Assembly (NCBI RefSeq): GCF_029868385.1
Contig: NZ_JARWNX010000037.1
Span: 1-64,000 of the forward strand
Direction of reading: 5' to 3'
From: Nocardia cyriacigeorgica
GTDB lineage: Bacteria; Actinomycetota; Actinomycetes; Mycobacteriales; Mycobacteriaceae
DNA: 64,000 nt
Of the stretch, positions 1-8,663 are shown one piece after another; position 1 is the stretch's first letter; each line of letters begins with the position of its first letter. The position numbers and the translations under genes were made by a program. A model generated the notes under the pieces. It searched no databases, was not told where the DNA came from, and saw nothing but the letters and a program-made list of their open reading frames with translations.

Positions 1-52
1 ATTGCTCTACCCGTTTGCGGGTCGATCGGCCCGCCCTCGATGGGGAGGACCC

Positions 53-931
53 ATGCAGGACACCGGATCCACACTGCCGCGCCGCCAACTCGGCCGCTAC
101 CTGATGGACTGGCGCACCCGCGCCGGACTGAGCCTGACGCAGGCGGCGGTACTACTCGAGATGGGATCGACCAGTCTGTATCGGCTCGAACACGGACAGA
201 ACGGACGCGTGAATATCGCTCAGATCGAAGCGGCCTGTGAGTTGTACGCGGTACCCGAACATCACGCGGCCGCATTCGTCGGGCTGGCGCAACAGGCGAA
301 CGTGACGAGTTGGTGGCATGAGTTCGGCGATCTGATTCCAGAAGACTTCGACGTGTACCTGGGCCTGGAATCCGCTGCGCAGACTTTCATCTCGTACCAC
401 GCGGAACTGGTGCCCGGAATTTTGCAGACCGCCGACTACACGCGGGCGCTGATGCGTGCGGCGCGCCCCGACGAACCGGAGGCCGAGCGGGAACGGCGGG
501 TACAGATGCGGCAGTACCGGCAGATGATCGTCACCCGGAAACGTCGTCCGGTCGAGGTCGATATCGTGCTGTACGAGGCCGCGCTGCGGCGCACCGTCGG
601 TAGCCGCAAGACCATGTCCGTCCAGGCGCGACACCTGGCCGATATGAGTACGCGGCCGAACGTCACCATCAGAATTCTGCCCCTCGCAGCGGGCATCCCC
701 GGAGCCTGCACCGGGCAGTTCACCATTCTGGAGTTCGGTACCAACGGCACCGGCCAGCCCACCGAACCACCAGTGGTTTACGTACCGAGTCTCACCGGCG
801 GGCTCTATCTCGAGAAACCGCACGCTGTTCGTCGGTACCATGAGGCATACAACGCATTTCGGAACGCTGCGCTCGATGAGGTGGCAAGCAGGAGCCTGCT
901 TCGGCAGGTAGCGAAGGAGCTTCAATCGTGA
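53..931 (+). CDS. XRE-family regulator with DUF5753 domain
   Basis: Predicted cytoplasmic DNA-binding regulator of the large actinobacterial XRE/DUF5753 group. The first ~65 residues form a Cro/C1-type helix-turn-helix (LSLTQAAVLLEMGSTSLYRL region); the rest matches DUF5753, with the typical LVPGILQTADYTRAL stretch and an aromatic-rich WWHEF segment. The ATG at 53 is preferred over upstream in-frame codons because GGGGAGG lies just before it. The stop overlaps the GTG of the next gene (GTGA), so the pair is translationally coupled. XRE/DUF5753 proteins typically pair with a DUF397 protein, as here. The target is unknown. Confidence 0.88.
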   Translation: MQDTGSTLPRRQLGRYLMDWRTRAGLSLTQAAVLLEMGSTSLYRLEHGQNGRVNIAQIEAACELYAVPEHHAAAFVGLAQQANVTSWWHEFGDLIPEDFDVYLGLESAAQTFISYHAELVPGILQTADYTRALMRAARPDEPEAERERRVQMRQYRQMIVTRKRRPVEVDIVLYEAALRRTVGSRKTMSVQARHLADMSTRPNVTIRILPLAAGIPGACTGQFTILEFGTNGTGQPTEPPVVYVPSLTGGLYLEKPHAVRRYHEAYNAFRNAALDEVASRSLLRQVAKELQS

Positions 932-1131
932 CGACCGATTTATCCGACGCCCGCTGGTTCAAGAGCCGCCACAGCGATGCAGAAAGGGATTGCGTGGAGG
1001 TCGCCTTCCTGAACTCCGGCCTGGTCGGCCTTCGCGATTCCAAGAATCCGGGCAGCGGTGCGCTCGTTTTCGGTCCAGGCGAGTGGGATGCATTCACCAC
1101 TGGATTGGCAGGCGGCAAGTTCGACCGTTGA
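928..1131 (+). CDS. DUF397 domain protein
   Basis: Small acidic protein of 67 residues with the DUF397 signature: W near the N-terminus (ARWFKSRHS), C-V-E-V-A in the middle, R-D-S-K, and W-D-A-F near the end. These proteins are usually encoded beside an XRE/DUF5753 regulator and are thought to act as small partners or antagonists. The GTG start overlaps the stop of the upstream regulator by four bases. No catalytic residues are expected. Confidence 0.88.
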   Translation: MTTDLSDARWFKSRHSDAERDCVEVAFLNSGLVGLRDSKNPGSGALVFGPGEWDAFTTGLAGGKFDR

Positions 1132-1306
1132 TCAACCGAGTGCTGGTCCTGGACAACATCTATCCAGGGCCGACACTCCGGTCTGGCCGACCAGTGATCG
1201 ATCGAATGTTGCCGGATCAGGACGTTTGCGCGTCGCTCCGACCTCAGGCGTGCCATAGCGACAGGCGATTACTCCGTAGGTGCCAATGTGATTCGCAAGA
1301 CGGCGA

Positions 1307-1714
1307 TCAGCCGGGTCCCTGCGGAATGTCCTGCCCGGTCTTCGTAACCTGCTGCCCGGTGTCCTGATCGGTCTCGGTCAGGTTCGCGATCGACTTGGCT
1401 ACGACCTGTTTGATCAGCTTGACTGTCTCGATATGTTCGAGAATCACCGCGTCGAGGGACTGGGGTGTTCCGCTGCCTTTGAGTGAGAACTTGTCACGCA
1501 ACGCCTCGCCCGACGGAAACGTGCCGAAACCCTCTACGTTTGCGACGTTTCGTGCCTTCAGTAGCGCATCATCCAACTTGTCCAGATAGGTCTGGCATGC
1601 CGTGTCCAAGTTGGCGGCGACATCAGGATCCAATGCCAGCTCGCCTGCTTCGGCTCGACTCAGAAGGTTGCGCCACACTTGTGGGTCGACTCCACCGAGG
1701 TCGACGACGCCCAT
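1307..1714 (-). CDS. Small helical protein, ESX/WXG-like partner of DUF3558 lipoprotein
   Basis: A 135-residue soluble, mostly helical protein without signal peptide. It starts MGVVDLGGVDPQVWRNLL and has a central GFGTFPSGEALRDKF motif between two long amphipathic helices, the layout of WXG100-like helical hairpins. The ATG is preceded by AGGAGA at good spacing. It lies 10 bases after the DUF3558 lipoprotein on the same strand, so the two are probably one operon. Such small helical proteins are often encoded next to DUF3558 lipoproteins in Nocardia and relatives. An ESX-type role is inference; no ESX core gene is present in the window. Confidence 0.7.
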   Translation of the reverse strand: MGVVDLGGVDPQVWRNLLSRAEAGELALDPDVAANLDTACQTYLDKLDDALLKARNVANVEGFGTFPSGEALRDKFSLKGSGTPQSLDAVILEHIETVKLIKQVVAKSIANLTETDQDTGQQVTKTGQDIPQGPG

Positions 1715-1724
1715 CGTCTATCTC

Positions 1725-2360
1725 CTACTTCTCGGGCAGATGGTCGGCAAGGTCAGCAGCGTGCCGATCGACCACTGTGCAGGGGTTCTCCTGCGCGCCC
1801 TTTGATGCGCGAGCCTGCACTTTGATCATGACCACACCTTGCTGGAGCTCGACTGCGGTCGCACATTCCAGATCCTTTGTGGCTCCGACTGGAACGTACT
1901 GTGTCGCTCGATGTGAACCAACGGTTTTAGGCGTGTAGCCCGTGAATGTCGGGCGAGCCTCCACTTCCGCCAGCGTTGGTGTGCCCGAGAAAATTGTCAC
2001 GTCATACCAATTCGCTGTCGCACGCCACGTGCAGATTTCCCACCCGGCGTCGGTGAAGTCGGTCTCCGCGATACCGGACTCCTTGGACGCCGGGTCCAGC
2101 CCAGTTCCGCTGATCGCCGATTCCGGCAGTGCGCACGGATCCCACAGCTCCGCCTCTTCCGATGCTGCGGTAGTACTCGCCGCCGCACCATCGGTCCCCG
2201 CGCTCTGACTGCTCTCCGACCCGGTGGCACCCGCCTCCACCGGAGTCGGTGACCCATCGGTCGACCCCGAGCACCCGGCGAGCCCCAACGCCGCCACGGC
2301 GAGCATTGCGACGACCGGCCCTCGGCGAGCGCGACGGAACCTGCTGTTGTCCACGGACAC
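1725..2360 (-). CDS. DUF3558 domain lipoprotein
   Basis: Predicted surface lipoprotein. A basic N-terminus (SRFRRARRG) is followed by a hydrophobic helix ending in a clear lipobox, LAGC, then a Ser/Thr/Ala-rich linker and the DUF3558 fold. That fold is marked by the DPCALPESAI motif and a second W-x-x-C region (GWEICTWRAT), with the late Cys in ENPCTVVD. The GTG start at 2360 is chosen because AAGGGGG lies just upstream; a GTG six bases on is equally possible and a longer form from 2537 lacks a visible SD. It is first in an operon with the helical protein below it. Function of DUF3558 is unknown. Confidence 0.8.
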   Translation of the reverse strand: MSVDNSRFRRARRGPVVAMLAVAALGLAGCSGSTDGSPTPVEAGATGSESSQSAGTDGAAASTTAASEEAELWDPCALPESAISGTGLDPASKESGIAETDFTDAGWEICTWRATANWYDVTIFSGTPTLAEVEARPTFTGYTPKTVGSHRATQYVPVGATKDLECATAVELQQGVVMIKVQARASKGAQENPCTVVDRHAADLADHLPEK

Positions 2361-2530
2361 ATAGCCCCCTTCTGAACCCATACCGGCCGCTGAACCCCGC
2401 CAGGAACCGGGCGGTGGAGCCGATATATCCCTCAGCACGCTACCGCCCACCCTCACCCCCAACAACCTCGGCGGCGCGGCGTGGTCGTGCTCTCGTTTCG
2501 TGTCGATATCGAGGCCTCCCGAGATAGCAG

Positions 2531-2595
2531 AGAGCACTGCTCTTGACTTGGCGGCAAAGATATGCGACTGTTGTTCTCAACAGAGAGCGATGCTC
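2531..2595. promoter_or_regulatory. Two matching inverted repeats, putative operators
   Basis: AGAGCACTGCTCT (2531-2543) is a perfect inverted repeat about a central base. A close relative, AGAGCGATGCTC, sits at 2584-2595, 53 bases away and immediately upstream of the ribosome binding site of the nitroreductase-like gene. A TTGACT hexamer lies directly after the first copy. The arms resemble operators bound by TetR-type dimers; no such regulator gene is adjacent. The function is inferred. Confidence 0.5.
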
Positions 2596-2609
2596 ACAAG
2601 GAGGCGGAG

Positions 2610-3062
2610 ATGACCGGCAACAACGCGAACAACCGATACATCGGTCCGGGGCGGGGTGAGGCGACCATGAATCGGATCGCGAACCTGCTGCCCAAATTGG
2701 GGATCAGCGTCATGGGCTCGCGACTGCTCGCGGTGCGTGGGCGCAAGAGCGGTGAATGGCGCACGACGATGGTGAATGTGATGGATGCCGAGGGGGCGCG
2801 TTATCTGGTCGCGCCGCGTGGGCACACCCAGTGGGTGCGGAATCTGCGGGTGGCCGGTGGTGGTGAACTGCGGCTCGGGCGGAAGGTGGAGGCGTTCACC
2901 GTGAGCGAGGTCGACGATGCCGACAAGGTGCCGCTGCTGCGGCTGTACCTGAAGCGTTGGGGCTGGGAGGTCGGGCGCTTCTTCGACGGTGTCACCAAGG
3001 ACTCCACCGACGCGGAGCTGGCCGCGGTCGCTCCGGGCTTCCCGGTGTTCCGTATCGCCTGA
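2610..3062 (+). CDS. Nitroreductase/quinone reductase-like protein (F420-binding split-barrel family)
   Basis: A 150-residue protein of the deazaflavin-dependent nitroreductase (Ddn-like) family, a split beta-barrel fold that usually binds F420. Visible family features are the LAVRGRKSGEWRTTMVNVM strand-turn (R-G-R-K-S-G), YLVAPRG, and WVRNLRVAGGGELRLG, which line the cofactor pocket in characterised members. The ATG at 2610 follows AAGGAGG by five bases; the longer in-frame start at 2562 has no SD. Its TGA abuts the TGA of aroQ on the other strand, so the two genes converge with no spacer. The substrate is unknown. Confidence 0.8.
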   Translation: MTGNNANNRYIGPGRGEATMNRIANLLPKLGISVMGSRLLAVRGRKSGEWRTTMVNVMDAEGARYLVAPRGHTQWVRNLRVAGGGELRLGRKVEAFTVSEVDDADKVPLLRLYLKRWGWEVGRFFDGVTKDSTDAELAAVAPGFPVFRIA

Positions 3063-3512
3063 TCAGCGGCGCACCAGGAATTCGATGGCGGCGGCGTAAC
3101 CGAATACGCCCATGCCCGCGATCACCGCGGTCGCGATGGGGGAGATGAAGGAGTGGTGCCGGAACTCCTCGCGGGCATGCACATTGCTCACGTGCACCTC
3201 GACGATCGGCACCTCGGGAATCACCAGCGCATCGCGCAGGGCCACCGAGGTGTGGGTGAGCCCGCCGGGATTGATCACGATTCCCGATACGGCCCCGCGC
3301 GCCTGATGGATCCGATCGATCAGGGCGCCCTCGGAGTTCGACTGGTATGCCTGCACCTCGCGGCCGAGTCCGGTGGCGGTGCGGGTGCACAGTTCCACCA
3401 CGTCGTCGAGCGTGTCCGAGCCGTAGATCTCGGGCTGGCGAACGCCGAGCATGTTCAGGTTCGGTCCGTTCAGCACCAGGATCGGCAGGTTCGGCGCGGC
3501 GGTTTCGGGCAT
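3063..3512 (-). CDS. aroQ: 3-dehydroquinate dehydratase, type II
   Basis: Catalyses dehydration of 3-dehydroquinate to 3-dehydroshikimate, the third step of the shikimate pathway, in the cytoplasm; type II enzymes form dodecamers. Family motifs are all present: [12 protein letters not shown], the catalytic Tyr in [32 protein letters not shown], and [17 protein letters not shown] with the catalytic His. The 149-residue length is normal. The ATG at 3512 gives the expected N-terminus; the frame stays open far upstream but that part is not protein-like. No other aro gene is nearby. Confidence 0.94.
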   Translation of the reverse strand: MPETAAPNLPILVLNGPNLNMLGVRQPEIYGSDTLDDVVELCTRTATGLGREVQAYQSNSEGALIDRIHQARGAVSGIVINPGGLTHTSVALRDALVIPEVPIVEVHVSNVHAREEFRHHSFISPIATAVIAGMGVFGYAAAIEFLVRR

Positions 3513-3784
3513 GCGGGCAACCTTACCGATCGGGTCGATGGGCACCCCGGCGATTGGCCGCGGACCCGGCCGGGTATCTATGGAGAAACGCCGAGTTCGG
3601 TGGTATCTGCACACCGGGTGTCGTCTGCCGGTACGGTAGCGGCGCCGGTTGTCTTCGCACCATCGGCCGAGGTTGGTGAACGCCTTCGGAGAAGGGAGGG
3701 ATCGGGCACAATTGGAATCGTTGTGTACGGGTGGCTCTCCCGGCTCGGGGGGCGCCGCAAACAGGGATTTTTCAGGTACGGTGT

Positions 3785-3806
3785 TCTTGTTACTGGAGTG
3801 ACAAGA
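3785..3806. promoter_or_regulatory. Inverted repeat upstream of the PBP-like gene
   Basis: Arms TCTTGTTAC and GTGACAAGA, separated by TGGA, pair with a single mismatch. The element ends 16 bases before the ATG at 3823, so it could be an operator or a small 5-prime hairpin that affects translation. No regulator can be assigned. Confidence 0.35.
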
Positions 3807-3822
3807 GTGAAGAGTGGGCGAC

Positions 3823-5502
3823 ATGGATGTGTGGGGATCCCGCCGCTTTCGCTTCCGGGGCGCACTGGCCCTCACGGGGGTGGCGGCTCTGGTATTCGCG
3901 ATGGGATCGTGTGGTTTAGGTGAGCAGCCGAATGAACCCGAGGCTGTGGTCGAACGCTTTACCGAGCTGCTCGACGACCATGACTACGCGGCCGCCGCGG
4001 AGCTGACGTCGTACCCCACTGCGGCCTCGGCAACCCTCAAGCAAATGTTCGAGGGCCTGGAATCGGGCGAAGTCGACTACGAGAAGACCCAATTCATCGG
4101 GCTCGATCCCGCGTCGGGCATGTTCAGCATGGACGTCGACTGGAACTTCGGCGAGGGCAAGGACTGGAGCTACAGCATCGAAGGCTCGGTGCGCAAGCTC
4201 GCCATCGGCTGGCGGATCTCCTGGGACCCCGCGATCGTCATGCCGCAGCTGAGCCACAGCCGCGACGTCAAACTGGTGCGGACCACCCCGAATCCACCAC
4301 CGCGCGTGGTGGACATCGTCGGCGAGCCGCTGATGGCCGAGCAGACGATCAATGTGATCAAACTGGACCCGGCCCTCATGCCCGATCCGGTCGCCTCGAC
4401 CAATGCCCTTGCCGCCGCGATCGAACCGGTCGCCTCGCTGATCACGGGCCCGTCGCTGATGCAGGACCTGGCCGCCTCGCAGGGCAAACCGATCGTCGCG
4501 GTCAGCCTGCGCGACGGCGACTTCAACATCCTCGAACCGTTGATGGCGCCCATCCCCGGTGTGGTGATGGAGAAGCATCCGCGGCTCATCTCCCTCGACC
4601 GCCGGGTGCGCTCGCCGATGCTCGACGCGCTGAACGAGGTGTGGAAGGACAGCCAGCAGGCGCACTCCGGATGGGGCGTCCAACTGTTCGAGAAGGACGG
4701 CCGCTTCATCACCCAGCTGGCCGGTGAACAGGGTCCGGCGGGCCCGGATATCGCCTCGACCATGGACCAGAAGTTGCAACGTGCCGCCGAGGACGCCGTG
4801 GTGAGCGTGGCCTCACCGGCCACACTCGTCGCGATACAGCCGTCGAGCGGCGCGGTGGTTGCGGTCGCCCAGAACGGTTACGCCAGCGCGCATGGACCGG
4901 TGGCGTTCACCGGTCTGTACCCGATCGGCGGGAATATCGAGCTGTTCCGCTCCGTCGCGGCCATCACCAAAGGCAAGGCGCCGCAGGACGTATCCGTGCA
5001 GGAAGCGGCCGAGGCCGCCTCGATGCTCGGGGTCGGCGTCGACTTCCGGGTGCCTGGACTGGACGAGGTCACCGGACGGCTGGCGATCTCGGGTCGCAGC
5101 GCCGAGCAGGTCAGGCAGGGCGGCGGTGCGGATGCGGTGCTGGCGAGCCCGTTCGGGATGGCGATCGCGGCCGCGACCATCGCGCGCGGTTCGGTGCCGC
5201 CGCCGATGATCGAGCGTGGCCGCCCGGCCGAGACCGACGCCCAGCTCGGACCGCTGGCCGCCCCGGTCACCGATCGGCTGCGGACGATGATGCGCGACGG
5301 TATGAACGATCCACGGCTGGACAAGCTGCGGGTCTATCGCGATGTCACCGGGTTCACCGCCACTGCGGGAGCCGACGGCTGGTTGATCGCCACCATGGGT
5401 GATCTGGCCTTCGCCGTCCACATCGACAATGTCGACAGTGGTGACGCGGTGGCGCGCATGGCCGCCCGGATGTTCCAGTCCTTCACCACACCCGAACCCT
5501 GA
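3823..5502 (+). CDS. Penicillin-binding-protein-like lipoprotein lacking catalytic motifs
   Basis: A 559-residue exported protein. A Tat/Sec-like basic start and hydrophobic helix end at MGSC (Cys30, possible lipobox), followed by an NTF2-like N-terminal domain ([22 protein letters not shown]) and a transpeptidase-like C-terminal half recognisable by [33 protein letters not shown] and GDLAFAV. It resembles mycobacterial PBP-lipo/PbpA-type proteins. However, the SxxK region reads YPIGGNIEL (about 366-374), the SxN segment is missing, and the KTG box reads FTATAG. By sequence it should not acylate. A regulatory or scaffolding role in the septal or wall machinery is inference. The start is ATG 3823; a GTG at 3814 is possible. 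Confidence 0.8.
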   Translation: MDVWGSRRFRFRGALALTGVAALVFAMGSCGLGEQPNEPEAVVERFTELLDDHDYAAAAELTSYPTAASATLKQMFEGLESGEVDYEKTQFIGLDPASGMFSMDVDWNFGEGKDWSYSIEGSVRKLAIGWRISWDPAIVMPQLSHSRDVKLVRTTPNPPPRVVDIVGEPLMAEQTINVIKLDPALMPDPVASTNALAAAIEPVASLITGPSLMQDLAASQGKPIVAVSLRDGDFNILEPLMAPIPGVVMEKHPRLISLDRRVRSPMLDALNEVWKDSQQAHSGWGVQLFEKDGRFITQLAGEQGPAGPDIASTMDQKLQRAAEDAVVSVASPATLVAIQPSSGAVVAVAQNGYASAHGPVAFTGLYPIGGNIELFRSVAAITKGKAPQDVSVQEAAEAASMLGVGVDFRVPGLDEVTGRLAISGRSAEQVRQGGGADAVLASPFGMAIAAATIARGSVPPPMIERGRPAETDAQLGPLAAPVTDRLRTMMRDGMNDPRLDKLRVYRDVTGFTATAGADGWLIATMGDLAFAVHIDNVDSGDAVARMAARMFQSFTTPEP

Positions 5503-5522
5503 TCGGTCGGAAGTCGGCCTGA

Positions 5523-5894
5523 TCAGTTGATCGCGGTGATGGCCGCGCGCCAGCCGAGCAGGAACAACGCGAGCACACCGGACGCCACCAGCATGAAGCT
5601 GAACGCGGTGCCCTGACCGCTGAACGAACGCAGCAGCATGCCGCCGCCGAGGGTGCCGAGCCAGACCAGCACGCCGGTGGGCCACAGGGCCGTGCCGTCG
5701 AAGCGGGCGCCCTCGCCGTACATCCGGCTCGCCGCGGCCAGCGCCACCAGCCAGCCGACCGCCAACCCGATCGCGAACGGCCATACCGTCCGCAACAATC
5801 CGGCGAGCACCGCCTCGTCGTGACTTTGCCGTCCGATCGCGCAGAACAGGATCACCAGCAGGGCATCGACCACCAAAGGCACGAAAATCCTCAC
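5523..5894 (-). CDS. DUF3054 membrane protein
   Basis: A 123-residue integral membrane protein with four predicted helices: residues ~4-22, ~33-53, ~70-88 and ~95-118. The family pattern is seen in VVDALLVILFCAIGR near the start and RTVWPFAIGLAVGWL in the second helix. DUF3054 proteins are widespread in actinobacteria and have no known function. It converges with the PBP-like gene 20 bases away and lies 49 bases downstream of the LPG-synthase-like gene on the same strand, so co-transcription is possible. Confidence 0.85.
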   Translation of the reverse strand: MRIFVPLVVDALLVILFCAIGRQSHDEAVLAGLLRTVWPFAIGLAVGWLVALAAASRMYGEGARFDGTALWPTGVLVWLGTLGGGMLLRSFSGQGTAFSFMLVASGVLALFLLGWRAAITAIN

Positions 5895-5942
5895 GCGGGT
5901 CAGCTTAGTGTTTGTTTCAACAACATCCCCGCGACACCACGG

Positions 5943-7037
5943 CTACACGGTGCGGCGCTGCTCGAATTCCTTTTCGTATTCCGCGTCATCGGCCTGTTTG
6001 GTGCGGAAAAGGAACGCGAAAACGATCCAGCCGATGATCGCCACCAGAATGAAACTCACCAACCGGTAGACGAATGCGGCGGCGACGGCCTGTGCGGCGG
6101 GCAGGCCAGCGGCGGCGGTGAGACCGTAGATCAGGGTCGCGTCGACGTAGACGATGCCGCCGGGCGCGAACGGAATGGAACCGACGGCTTTACCGGCGGC
6201 GAAAGCGATCAGCAGACCCGCCCATTTCGGATCGCCGCCCACCGCATAACAGGCGGCGCCGAGACAGGCGACATCGGCGAATCGGTGCACCAGCGCCCAT
6301 CCGGCCACCCACGCGCCATCGCGTTTGCCGAGGTCGACCGACTCCAATTGGGCCAGCATGTCGGTGACGTCGGCCATGCCGTGATCGGCCGGTTGTTTAC
6401 GCACCCGGTTCACCAGCGCCAGACCCTTGCGCAGCACCAGTTCCAGTGCACCGGGATTGCTGGAGATGTAATTGCCCGCCCATACGAGGGCGACGATGGC
6501 GGCCACCGTGACGATCAGCTTGACCGGCCCCACCCGGTTACCGACCAGCAGCGCACCGCCCACCCCGAGCAGCGCAAGGCCCGCCGCCGCCACCACACCG
6601 GAAAACACCAGCTGCCAGGACGCGACCACCGGGCTTGCGCCCCAGCGGCGGGTCTGCCGGTAGGTGAAGGCGGTGGAGAAGACCTGACCGGCGGGCAGCG
6701 TCACCGACATCGCGGTCGCGCCATAGACGACGGCTACCGATTTACGCTGACCGACCTCGACGCCACCGGCATTGAGCAGCTGTTTCTGCACCCGTCCGAA
6801 ACCGCTCATCGACATCGCCTGGAATGCGATGCACAGCGCCACCCAACCCCAATGGATTTCGGTGAGGGTGCGCCACGATTCGTGCAAACGCGGCCACAGA
6901 TAGATGGCCTCGCCGATCAGCAATGCGAGCAACGCCACACCGGCAACCCATTTCAGCCACCGGAATTTTCGCCGATTCGGCGCGACAGCGGCCGCGGGCG
7001 ATGCATGATCACCTGCTGGAGCACCGTTGGCCGTCAC
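5943..7037 (-). CDS. LPG-synthase-type transmembrane protein (UPF0104/YbhN-like)
   Basis: A 364-residue polytopic membrane protein with about seven to eight helices and the family pattern of lysylphosphatidylglycerol synthase transmembrane domains: VTLPAGQVFSTAFTYRQTRR, FAAGKAVGSIPFAPGGIVYVDA and a final helix pair before a charged tail. It lacks the C-terminal aminoacyl-transfer domain of true MprF/LysX, so lysyl transfer is not predicted. Stand-alone members are thought to flip or handle lipids or polyprenyl-linked glycans. It starts 4 bases after the adenylate cyclase stop on the same strand, suggesting an operon. Confidence 0.82.
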   Translation of the reverse strand: MTANGAPAGDHASPAAAVAPNRRKFRWLKWVAGVALLALLIGEAIYLWPRLHESWRTLTEIHWGWVALCIAFQAMSMSGFGRVQKQLLNAGGVEVGQRKSVAVVYGATAMSVTLPAGQVFSTAFTYRQTRRWGASPVVASWQLVFSGVVAAAGLALLGVGGALLVGNRVGPVKLIVTVAAIVALVWAGNYISSNPGALELVLRKGLALVNRVRKQPADHGMADVTDMLAQLESVDLGKRDGAWVAGWALVHRFADVACLGAACYAVGGDPKWAGLLIAFAAGKAVGSIPFAPGGIVYVDATLIYGLTAAAGLPAAQAVAAAFVYRLVSFILVAIIGWIVFAFLFRTKQADDAEYEKEFEQRRTV

Positions 7038-7041
7038 GCGG

Positions 7042-8595
7042 TCAGCCTAACGAACGCACCTGTTCTTCGTCTGCATCGTCGGTCGCCTCGGCGCCGTTCT
7101 TCGGCCAGGCCAATCTGGTTTTCCTGCGGCGCCCGCGCAGCTGTACCTCGTCGCCGCTCACCCAAAACTCTTGCTCACTTTCATCGGCGAAATACAGCGC
7201 GGAGCCCGAGGCGAGCACCCGACCGGGCTGGTCTTTGGCCAGCTCGGTCAATCGCGACGCCTCGTTGACCGGATCTCCGATGACCGTGTATTCGAAACGG
7301 TTGGCCGCACCGATATTCCCCGCGACGGCCAGACCGGCCGATACGCCGATACCGATATCGAGGCCGTTCACCTCGCGCAGCGCTTCACGCAATTCCCTGG
7401 CCGCGGCGAGGGCGGCGCCCGGTGCGTCCGGGCGGTCCAGCGGCGCACCGAAAATTGCCAGCGCGGCATCACCGACGAACTTGTTGACGAATCCGTGGTG
7501 CCGATCGATGACGTCCACCACGACCCGGAAGAACTCGTTGAGCAGGCTCACCACCTCGGTGGGCGGGCGTTCGGCGGCGGTGGCGGTGGAGCCGACCATA
7601 TCCACGAACAGCACGGCGACGAAACGCGTCTCACCACCGAGTTCGGTGCCGTAGTCGAGGGCGCGCTGGGCCACCTCGGCGCCGACGTGCTGGCCGAACA
7701 GCTCCTGGAGCTGCTGACGCTTGGCAGCCTCCTCCATCATGCGGTTGAAGCCCACTTGGAGCAGCCCGATCTCACTGCCGTCGAAAACCTCGACCTGCAC
7801 ATCACGCGCGCCCGCCTGCACCCGGTCGATGGCCTGGCTGAGCTGGCGCACCGGATCGGAGATGCTGGAGGCGGTGAGCATGGACAGCGCGAGCGCCTGC
7901 ATGATCACCACACCGCACAGCAGCAGGATCGACACCGCCAGCGACTGTGCCGAGAACTTGATATCGGAGGAGATCTGGGTGACGCACAGCAGCACGATCG
8001 CAATGGTCGGCGCGAAGGTGCCCATACCCCAGGTCATGGCCATTCTGGTGCCGACACCGGGGGTGAGGGTCTGATCGAAGGTCCCGGCGGTGAGCGCTTC
8101 GGCGGCGACGGGGCGCAGGATGCGCTCGCCGAGCATGTAGGTGAAACCGAACACGATGGTCGCGGCCATACATTCGGTGACGATCACCGCACCGGCCAGT
8201 TCGGGTGTGTCGACGATGATCAACGAGGCCAGCACCGCGCCGCCGACCAGCCATAACGCCAGGTGCAGGATCGCCTGACGCAGCGGGGCGTGCAGTGCGG
8301 CCATCTGCTCTTGCCGGCTCGGCGGACCACCGCGGACCTGCCAGCGCATCACCGGTCGCAGCATCCACGCCGAGGCGACTACGCTGAGCAGGCCGCCGAT
8401 CGCGAAGACCAGCGCCGGAATCAGCAGGCCGACCCGGCGCGGGCCGCCGAGTTCGCCCTCGGGCACCGGCAGACCGTATTGGATGAACGCCCACACCAGC
8501 ACCGCACCGAAGGCATTCGCCAGCAACATCGAGGCCAGGTACAGCGGCCAGCGCGTATGCATGGTCTGTTTGACCGCTTCCAAGGGCGCTGACAC
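7042..8595 (-). CDS. Membrane-bound class III adenylate cyclase (6TM-HAMP-CHD)
   Basis: Makes cAMP from ATP at the inner face of the membrane. The N-terminal half holds about six hydrophobic helices, then a HAMP-like linker (SSISDPVRQLSQAIDRVQAG), then a class III catalytic domain. Key positions are visible: metal-binding Asp in VLFVDMVGST and in KFVGDAALAIFG, the purine-contacting Lys in NKFVGD, and the Asn/Arg transition-state pair in DPVNEASRL. The architecture matches mycobacterial Rv1318c-Rv1320c and Rv3645. GTG 8595 is preferred because longer frames run into the divergent gene at 8664. It is probably co-transcribed with the downstream membrane protein. Confidence 0.88.
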   Translation of the reverse strand: MSAPLEAVKQTMHTRWPLYLASMLLANAFGAVLVWAFIQYGLPVPEGELGGPRRVGLLIPALVFAIGGLLSVVASAWMLRPVMRWQVRGGPPSRQEQMAALHAPLRQAILHLALWLVGGAVLASLIIVDTPELAGAVIVTECMAATIVFGFTYMLGERILRPVAAEALTAGTFDQTLTPGVGTRMAMTWGMGTFAPTIAIVLLCVTQISSDIKFSAQSLAVSILLLCGVVIMQALALSMLTASSISDPVRQLSQAIDRVQAGARDVQVEVFDGSEIGLLQVGFNRMMEEAAKRQQLQELFGQHVGAEVAQRALDYGTELGGETRFVAVLFVDMVGSTATAAERPPTEVVSLLNEFFRVVVDVIDRHHGFVNKFVGDAALAIFGAPLDRPDAPGAALAAARELREALREVNGLDIGIGVSAGLAVAGNIGAANRFEYTVIGDPVNEASRLTELAKDQPGRVLASGSALYFADESEQEFWVSGDEVQLRGRRRKTRLAWPKNGAEATDDADEEQVRSLG

Positions 8596-8663
8596 GATCA
8601 CCAATCTAGCGTTTCGAACATCTATCCTCTGCGCGGTGGGGTTGCGCGGATAAGCTCGGCAAG

